A DNA stretch of 17,668 nucleotides from Gemmatimonadota bacterium. GTDB taxonomy: Bacteria > Gemmatimonadota > Gemmatimonadetes > Gemmatimonadales > GWC2-71-9. The notes beneath the pieces are model-generated. The model made no database searches. It saw nothing but the letters and a program-made list of their open reading frames with translations, and was not told the DNA's origin. The stretch spans positions 1-17,668 of the forward strand of contig QHUQ01000134.1 of NCBI GenBank assembly GCA_003221985.1, in the 5' to 3' direction. Shown in pieces: positions 12,960 through 17,668 of this stretch (position 1 is its first letter; every line of letters begins with the position of its first letter). A program made the translations under genes and the position numbers.

Positions 12960-12987
12960 TTGCGCGACACGGTTCCCCCCCTATTTT
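12960..12987 (+). promoter_or_regulatory. Putative promoter of the PuuD-like gene
   Basis: TTGCGC (12960-12965), 16 bases, then TATTTT (12982-12987). The predicted transcript start near 12994 leaves a leader of about 36 bases to GTG 13030, which has GGAGG (13020-13024). The alternative GTG at 13000 would leave only about six bases, so this supports 13030. Confidence 0.5.
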
Positions 12988-13029
12988 GCTCGGCGGAACG
13001 TGTCGTCCTCTCTCACGCCGGAGGCGCTC

Positions 13030-13722
13030 GTGGCGGAGTTCCTGCTGCGCTGGCTGCATTACCTCGGTGGCATTACGTGGATCGGCCTGCTGTATTACTT
13101 CAACTTCGTGCAGGGGCCGTTCATGGCGGAGGCGGATCCCGCCGCCAAGAGCACCGCGACGCAGAAACTGCTGCCGCGGGCGCTGCGCTGGTTCCGTGGC
13201 GGCGCGATCCTGACGTTTCTCACCGGCCTCGCCATCATCGGGAAACGGATCGGCGAGTCGCCGCTCGGCGCCGCCGGGTGGTCCACGCCGTGGGCGATCA
13301 CGATTCTCACCGGCGCGCTGTTCGGCACCCTGATGTTCTTCAACGTCGTGCTCGTCATCTGGCCCAAGCAGCAGATCGTGATCGCATCGGCGAAAACGGT
13401 CGCGTCCGGTGGACAGGCTAATGCCCTGGCGCCGGCGGCCGCCCGGCGCGCGTTCCTGTCGTCGCGCACGAACGTGGTGTTTTCAATTCCGATGCTGTTC
13501 TACATGGGCGCCGCCTCGCACTTCACACTACCGGGCGGCGGCAATCATGCCGCCTACTGGGCCGGCGTCATCGTCGTCGCCGCGCTGCTCGAGATCAACT
13601 CGCTCGCCGCGACCACCGGGGCCACCACGAAGCCGATCGAGAAGATCCCCGGGGTAATCGTCACGGGATTCGTCGTGTGGGCCGTCGTGTACGGGCTCGC
13701 CCGGGCGTTTCTATCGGCCTGA
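13030..13722 (+). CDS. PuuD-like membrane protein (urate hydroxylase N-terminal type), no cytochrome c domain
   Basis: The protein has 230 residues from GTG 13030, with GGAGG five bases upstream; GTG 13000 would add 10 residues. About six hydrophobic helices are visible. Family cues are the N-terminal LLRWLHYLGGITWIGLLYYFNF, the MFFNVVLVIWPKQQ segment, and SRTNVVFSIPMLFYMGAASHF. These match the membrane domain of PuuD-type urate hydroxylases. Full PuuD proteins carry a C-terminal cytochrome c domain with CxxCH; here the protein ends after the last helix and has no CxxCH. No purine-degradation gene is seen nearby. Its actual reaction is therefore uncertain, and it may be a haem- or quinone-linked membrane protein of the same fold. 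The MalK-like gene begins 11 bases later. Confidence 0.78.
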   Translation: MAEFLLRWLHYLGGITWIGLLYYFNFVQGPFMAEADPAAKSTATQKLLPRALRWFRGGAILTFLTGLAIIGKRIGESPLGAAGWSTPWAITILTGALFGTLMFFNVVLVIWPKQQIVIASAKTVASGGQANALAPAAARRAFLSSRTNVVFSIPMLFYMGAASHFTLPGGGNHAAYWAGVIVVAALLEINSLAATTGATTKPIEKIPGVIVTGFVVWAVVYGLARAFLSA

Positions 13723-13733
13723 CGGCATAACGG

Positions 13734-14801
13734 ATGGCGTCGGTCACACTCCGCCGGGTGAGCAAGGTCTTCGACGGCGGAATTCAGGCGTTGCAGCAGC
13801 TCGACCTCGAGGTGCGGGACGGCGAGCTCCTCGTCCTGCTCGGGCCGTCGGGGTCGGGGAAAACGACGGTGCTGCGCTGTATCGCCGGACTGGAAGAGCC
13901 GACCAGCGGCGATGTCGTGATCGGTGATCGCGTCGTGACGCACGCCGCGCCCGCCGAGCGGGACGTCGCGATGGTGTTTCAAAGCCCCGCGCTGTATCCG
14001 CATCTCACCGTCCGCGAAAACATCGCCTTCCCGCTGGAGATGCGCGGTGTCGCCGATGCGCAGGTGACGCGCCGCGTCGTGGAGGCAGCCGGGCGCCTCG
14101 GCCTTGAGAACGCGCTCGATCGTTTGCCCGGGCAGCTCTCGGAGGGCGAGCGACAACGGGCGGCGCTGGGCCGCGCCATTGTCCGCGGCCCGCAGGCCTT
14201 TCTGCTCGACGAGCCGCTGTCGAAGCTGGACGCGAAGTTGCGCATCGAGCTTCGCGGCGAGTTGCTGGCGCTGCAGCGGGCGCTCGGCGCCACCATGATC
14301 TACGTCACGCACGACCAAACCGAAGCCATGACGATGGGCCAACGGGTCGCTGTGCTGTACGAGGGCCGGCTGCGGCAGGTCGGCACACCCGAGGAGGTCT
14401 ATCAGCGGCCGGCGGATGTCCACGTCGCCCGCTCGGTCGGCACACCGGGAATGAACGTGCTGCAGGGACGGGGACGAGGGACGGGGGAAAAGGGAAGGGT
14501 CATCGAAGCGGGTAGTCTGGTGATCCCGATTGAGCTTTCGACCTACGAGGGAGAACTGCAGCTCGGGATCCGCGCGGAGTACGTGGGATTGTGCGCGGTC
14601 GATAAGGGAGTGGGGAACGGGGACGTCCTCGTCGTCGAGCCCCTGGGCAGTGAAACGCTGGTGCACTTGAATGTCGGCGGGCAGCCGCTCGTCGCTCGCC
14701 TGGATGGATTTGCCGACGTGCGGGTCGGCACGCGCGTCGGCGTAAAAGTGGATCGCCGCCGGCTGTATCTGTTCGACGCCGCCGGAGCGCCGCTCGCGTG
14801 A
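13734..14801 (+). CDS. Sugar-type ABC transporter ATP-binding protein (MalK/UgpC family)
   Basis: The protein has 355 residues from ATG 13734. Walker A is GPSGSGKTT (about 38-46), the Q-loop lies in MVFQSPALYPH, the signature is LSEGERQRAALGRA (LSGGQ altered to LSEGE), Walker B is AFLLDEPLSKLDA, and the H-loop is VTHDQTEA. After about residue 240 comes a TOBE-type regulatory domain, as in MalK and UgpC, interrupted by a Gly/Arg/Lys-rich linker (QGRGRGTGEKGR) encoded by a G-rich stretch. It hydrolyses ATP in the cytoplasm to drive the two permeases encoded next. No Shine-Dalgarno is evident, and the 11-base gap from the PuuD-like gene suggests read-through. Substrate unknown. Confidence 0.93.
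   Translation: MASVTLRRVSKVFDGGIQALQQLDLEVRDGELLVLLGPSGSGKTTVLRCIAGLEEPTSGDVVIGDRVVTHAAPAERDVAMVFQSPALYPHLTVRENIAFPLEMRGVADAQVTRRVVEAAGRLGLENALDRLPGQLSEGERQRAALGRAIVRGPQAFLLDEPLSKLDAKLRIELRGELLALQRALGATMIYVTHDQTEAMTMGQRVAVLYEGRLRQVGTPEEVYQRPADVHVARSVGTPGMNVLQGRGRGTGEKGRVIEAGSLVIPIELSTYEGELQLGIRAEYVGLCAVDKGVGNGDVLVVEPLGSETLVHLNVGGQPLVARLDGFADVRVGTRVGVKVDRRRLYLFDAAGAPLA
14465..14499 (+). repeat. G-run tract within the ATPase gene
   Basis: Six runs of three to five G (14465-67, 14470-73, 14478-80, 14483-87, 14492-94, 14497-99) are spaced by two to four bases. They form a G-quadruplex-capable sense-strand stretch that encodes the Gly/Arg linker near the start of the TOBE region. Confidence 0.7.
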
Positions 14802-16645
14802 GCTCGCGCACGTGGGCCGCGGCGGCGGCTGCCGCGGCGGCAATTGCAGCGGCGCTGGCGCTCGTCGTGGTACACGCGGCGCAAAGCCATTACGAGCGAG
14901 CCTTCGGGTTTCGCATGGCACGCACGACAGCCACCTACATCGCGGCAGTCACACCTCCCCCCCGACCACCACCGCCGCCACCACCGCGTGTTCGCAGGCG
15001 GGGCCGGCGTTCGACGCGGCTCGCACCGCCAGCACCGCCGGTGTCCGCGACCCCGGCATCCCGCAGCTATGATCTGCCGTCGCTCCTCACCCAGGCGAAG
15101 GCCTTGCGCACGCTGCCCGGCTGGACGTCGGAAGTGGAGGTCTATTTCGGCACGGCGCCGCTGGTCGAGGCCACGGCGGCGCCGCTTGCGCCGGATGACC
15201 TGCAGCGCCTCGGCACCAGGCGGGCGGGGTGGTGGCGGGACGGTGCCGCGCTCGTGCCGCTCAAGGATCGCGACGATCTTGAGGTCGTCGGAGCGGTCGC
15301 CGTGCGGCCGCGTCCGCTGCCCCATGGCCCACTGCCCGGTGGCTTCGGGTTCGCGTTCCCTGCCGCACTCATCGCCGTGGGCGGTGCGGCCGCGATCGCG
15401 TTCCGCCGGCTCCCGCAGCGACGTGGCGCCTACATCTGGGCCGGACTACTCCTCGCGCTCGGCACGTACGCCGATGTGCATACCGCCGCGCGGCAGAGCA
15501 CCGACCGCTGGCTGGTCGATACGCGGCGGCTGCTGCAAGAGGCCGCCACCAGGATGCCGGCGCCGCGTACCCGTGTGTCGGTCAGTGACCTTGCGGCGCT
15601 CGTGACGGACGCGGAGGTCGTTGCGGGGGAGCCGGCGGCGTCTGCGCCACGCCGCGCGCGCATCGATGGCGAACGACGCGCGATCGTCGCGGCACTGATC
15701 GGCTCCGGTCGCTGGATCGAGCTGCGCACGTCGCCCGCAGAAATCGAAGCGCCGAGCTGGCTGCTGTTGCTGGTTCCGTGCTCATTGCTGGGACCGTTTG
15801 CGATTCTGCTCTTGCGCTGGGCGGAGCGGACACCGATCCGGAGCCGGCGCGAGACCGCCGTGGCGTGGGGCTTCCTTGCGCCCGCCGCACTCCACCTCGT
15901 GATCTTCACGCTCGGACCGACATTCTACGCCCTCTACTTCGCGAGCCTGGCGAGCTTCAAGACGCTGCTGCGCGATCCGTTGACCTGGATTTCATTTCGC
16001 AATAGCGCCGTCTATGCGCTGTACGTGCCCGTCTCTGTCACGCTCGCGCTCGTGGCGGCGCTGGCCGTGCAGCGCCATCGCGGGCGATGGAGCGGCCGGC
16101 TCTTCAGCGCCGCGTTGCTGCTGCCCTATGCCGCTTCGACGGTGGCGATCGCGCTGCTCTGGCAGGTGATCTATCGAGCGGGATCGCTCGGCCTGGGCCG
16201 GGCTGATTGGCTTAGCAACGCGCGAACCGCCCTCCCCGCCCTCATGCTGATCTCGATTTGGGCGCACATCGGCGGCCAGATGCTCGTCTTCCTGACCGGC
16301 CTGCAACGGATTCCCCGCGCGTATCTCGATGCGGCATGCGTGGACGGTGCCGGGGCGTGGCGCGCCTTCTGGCGCGTCACCTTCCCATTGCTGCGGCCAG
16401 TCACCGGTTTCGTACTGTTGACCGGCGTGCTCGGCGCTTTCCAGATGTTCACGCTTGTCTATGTGCTCACGCAGGGTGGACCGGCCGAGTCGACCGACGT
16501 GCTGGTGCATCGGATCTATCAGACCGGATTTGTCTCGCAGGCGTTTGCCATGGCGAGTGCCCTGGCGCTGCTGCTGTCAGTCGTGCTCGTGGTATTCAGA
16601 TGGCCGCAGCTCAGGCTGCTACGCAAGGAGACCGCTCATGCGTAA
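14798..16645 (+). CDS. MalF-like ABC permease with large N-terminal membrane/extracytoplasmic extension
   Basis: The protein has 615 residues from GTG 14798, overlapping the ATPase stop (GTGA). The C-terminal part (about 354-600) is a MalF-type permease with six helices and the EAA loop LDAACVDGAGAWRAFWR (510-526), which contacts the ATPase. The N-terminal 350 residues are unusual. They comprise helix 7-28, a Pro/Arg-rich stretch (53-85, with seven consecutive Pro), a domain at about 90-170 (VEVYFGTAPLVEAT, GAALVPLKDRDD and VVGAVAV, which recall extracytoplasmic sensor domains), helices at about 186-202 and 210-226, a second soluble segment (227-318), and helix 320-340. Typical MalF-type permeases have about 290-330 residues; E. 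coli MalF itself has 514. The extension might bind ligand or dock a binding protein. Confidence 0.88.
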   Translation: MSSRTWAAAAAAAAAIAAALALVVVHAAQSHYERAFGFRMARTTATYIAAVTPPPRPPPPPPPRVRRRGRRSTRLAPPAPPVSATPASRSYDLPSLLTQAKALRTLPGWTSEVEVYFGTAPLVEATAAPLAPDDLQRLGTRRAGWWRDGAALVPLKDRDDLEVVGAVAVRPRPLPHGPLPGGFGFAFPAALIAVGGAAAIAFRRLPQRRGAYIWAGLLLALGTYADVHTAARQSTDRWLVDTRRLLQEAATRMPAPRTRVSVSDLAALVTDAEVVAGEPAASAPRRARIDGERRAIVAALIGSGRWIELRTSPAEIEAPSWLLLLVPCSLLGPFAILLLRWAERTPIRSRRETAVAWGFLAPAALHLVIFTLGPTFYALYFASLASFKTLLRDPLTWISFRNSAVYALYVPVSVTLALVAALAVQRHRGRWSGRLFSAALLLPYAASTVAIALLWQVIYRAGSLGLGRADWLSNARTALPALMLISIWAHIGGQMLVFLTGLQRIPRAYLDAACVDGAGAWRAFWRVTFPLLRPVTGFVLLTGVLGAFQMFTLVYVLTQGGPAESTDVLVHRIYQTGFVSQAFAMASALALLLSVVLVVFRWPQLRLLRKETAHA

Positions 16646-17441
16646 GGCTTTGCTGGCGATCGCGAGCCTCGCCATGCTCGCGCCCTTCATCTATATGATC
16701 TCGGTCTCTTTCATGGGTGAGGCGGAGCTACTGCGCTGGCCGCCAGCCGTGCTTCCCGATCGGCTCGAGACCGGCAACTACGCGGCCGCATTCCAAGCCT
16801 TGCCATACGCCCGTGTCTTCATGAACACGGCGATTCTCGCGGCAGGTGTCATGGTGGGCCAGGTGCTTACCAGCGCGGCCGCAGGCTATGCGTTCGCACG
16901 CATGCGCTTTCCCGGGCGGGATCGAGTCTTTGCTGCGCTGCTCGCCACGTCCGCGATTCCCGCGATTCTGCTGCTGCTGCCGCGCTATCTGTTGATCGAC
17001 GCGTTGGGGTGGGTGGACACGTATCCTGGTCTCATCTCAACCGAGCTCGTATCGGTCTGGGGAATTGTCCTGATGCGCCAGTCGTTTCTCGCGTTGCCGC
17101 GCGACGTGGAGGACGCCGCGCGACTGGATGGAGCAGGGGAGTGGACGCTCTTCTGGCGTGTCGCGCTTCCCTTGGCGAGGCCTGCACTGGCTGCCCTCGC
17201 TGTGCTCGCGTTCATGGACCAATGGCGAAACCTCCTCTGGCCGCTGGTCGCTACGCGCTCACCGGCCATGGAGGTGGCGGAGCTCGCGCTTACGCGCTTC
17301 CACGTGGCCTTTGCGGGCAACTGGCCCTATCAGATGGCTGCGGCCGTGATGGTCACCTTGCCGGTGCTGGCGGCGTGCATCGCTGCCCAACGCTACGTCA
17401 TGCGGGGTGCGGCGCTCACAGGTGGGAACACGCGATTCTAG
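16638..17441 (+). CDS. MalG-like ABC permease
   Basis: The protein has 267 residues from ATG 16638, with AAGGAG (16625-16630) seven bases upstream and an 8-bp overlap with the preceding permease gene. It is a normal-length MalG-type inner membrane permease. The first helix is near 5-25, and a VFMNTAILAAGVMVGQVLTSAAAGYAFARM region follows. The EAA loop DVEDAARLDGAGEWTLFWRVALPLARPAL couples to the ATPase. The protein ends in a short GGNTRF tail, as sugar permeases often do. With the MalF-like protein it forms the transmembrane channel of a carbohydrate importer. The substrate-binding protein is not in the window. Its TAG shares CTAG with the convergent partial gene. Confidence 0.92.
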   Translation: MRKALLAIASLAMLAPFIYMISVSFMGEAELLRWPPAVLPDRLETGNYAAAFQALPYARVFMNTAILAAGVMVGQVLTSAAAGYAFARMRFPGRDRVFAALLATSAIPAILLLLPRYLLIDALGWVDTYPGLISTELVSVWGIVLMRQSFLALPRDVEDAARLDGAGEWTLFWRVALPLARPALAALAVLAFMDQWRNLLWPLVATRSPAMEVAELALTRFHVAFAGNWPYQMAAAVMVTLPVLAACIAAQRYVMRGAALTGGNTRF

Positions 17442-17668
17442 CGTCTGGCAGCCGCTCCGAAGGTTACGCTCCACTTCACGTCGCTCGTCGTTCCCGCCGG
17501 CCACTCGAGCACGGCGTGGCCGCTCTCCAGGCGTTTCAACGTGCAGGCGACATCCGCCTGGCACGATCTCGGACGCAGGCCTCGCGGCACGGCGATGGTG
17601 ACCGCGTAGGGACGGCCATCGAGTGTCGTCGACTTCGCCTGCAGTGAGCGTGTGGCGGCATCCCAGCG
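17438..17668 (-). CDS. C-terminal part of an unidentified, probably exported beta-rich protein
   Basis: An open minus-strand frame runs from the right edge to TAG at 17440-17438, giving the last 76 residues of a protein that starts outside the window. The visible part alternates polar and hydrophobic residues, as in a beta-sandwich: RPYAVTIAVPRGL, then two cysteines (SCQADVAC) that could form a disulphide, then AVLEWPAG and DVKWSVTFG. C-terminal beta domains like this occur in secreted carbohydrate-active enzymes, and the adjacent sugar importer makes that plausible, but I do not recognise the family. It shares a palindromic CTAG stop with the MalG-like gene. Confidence 0.65.
   Translation of the reverse strand, partial: RWDAATRSLQAKSTTLDGRPYAVTIAVPRGLRPRSCQADVACTLKRLESGHAVLEWPAGTTSDVKWSVTFGAAARR

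Noticed and set aside
14800..15605. Other open frames over the N-terminal extension of the MalF-like gene
   Set aside because: They are Arg/Ser/Pro-rich shadow frames. The chosen frame is continuous with the permease core and coupled to the ATPase stop, so the extension is not a separate gene in another frame.
1..17668. Mobile elements, CRISPR arrays, toxin-antitoxin or defence systems
   Set aside because: No transposase or integrase motif, no spaced direct repeats and no restriction or toxin domains were seen on either strand. The region reads as stable chromosomal DNA.

Overview
The window is high-GC, densely packed bacterial DNA with about 19 complete protein genes, one partial gene at each edge and one tRNA. 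Secreted proteins carry Ig-like and InlB-like domains, there is an M6 protease with a dockerin-like tail, and DUF2911, DinB/YfiT and CPXCG-type genes are present. Starts at GTG and TTG and 4-bp start/stop overlaps are common. This fits a Gemmatimonadota-like, Gram-negative, chromosomal background. The phylum is an inference, because no rRNA or marker gene is present. I saw no mobile element, integrase, CRISPR array or rRNA.

Left part (1-5294), membrane lipid island. A plus-strand run holds the end of a membrane protein, a YdjM-like membrane hydrolase and a CDP-alcohol phosphatidyltransferase. It converges on a minus-strand operon transcribed spt > bCerS-like > cerR-like > PAP2/IPC-synthase-like. 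The first three match the bacterial ceramide route known from Caulobacter: serine palmitoyltransferase, GNAT-type ceramide synthase and NAD-dependent ceramide reductase. The last gene has the H...HYxxD motif of inositol-phosphorylceramide or sphingomyelin synthases. Together they look like a complete pathway from serine and acyl-CoA to a phospho-head-group sphingolipid. The neighbouring CDP-alcohol transferase could make the head-group donor.

Middle-left (5295-10224). A divergent intergenic region with an 8-bp inverted repeat separates spt from a secreted M6 metalloprotease, whose C-terminus ends in one dockerin-like EF-hand loop. A small putative lipoprotein is translationally coupled to it. 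These two look like a functional pair. Then come a ModE-type regulator (minus), tRNA-Ala(TGC) and a putative Ig-domain lipoprotein (minus).

Middle-right (10225-13722). A plus-strand trio holds a DUF2911 secreted protein, a YfiT/DinB-like hydrolase and a CPXCG zinc-ribbon protein, linked by overlapping starts and stops. Next are a stand-alone receiver-domain protein, a Mn-type superoxide dismutase (minus), and a PuuD-like membrane protein that lacks the cytochrome c domain.

Right part (13734-17441). A sugar-type ABC importer operon holds a MalK-like ATPase, a MalF-like permease with a large N-terminal membrane/extracytoplasmic extension, and a MalG-like permease. No substrate-binding protein lies in the window. 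A partial minus-strand gene enters from the right edge. No gene-free stretch exceeds 300 bases. The longest, at 5295-5451, 8758-8909 and 10225-10381, hold probable promoters and inverted repeats.
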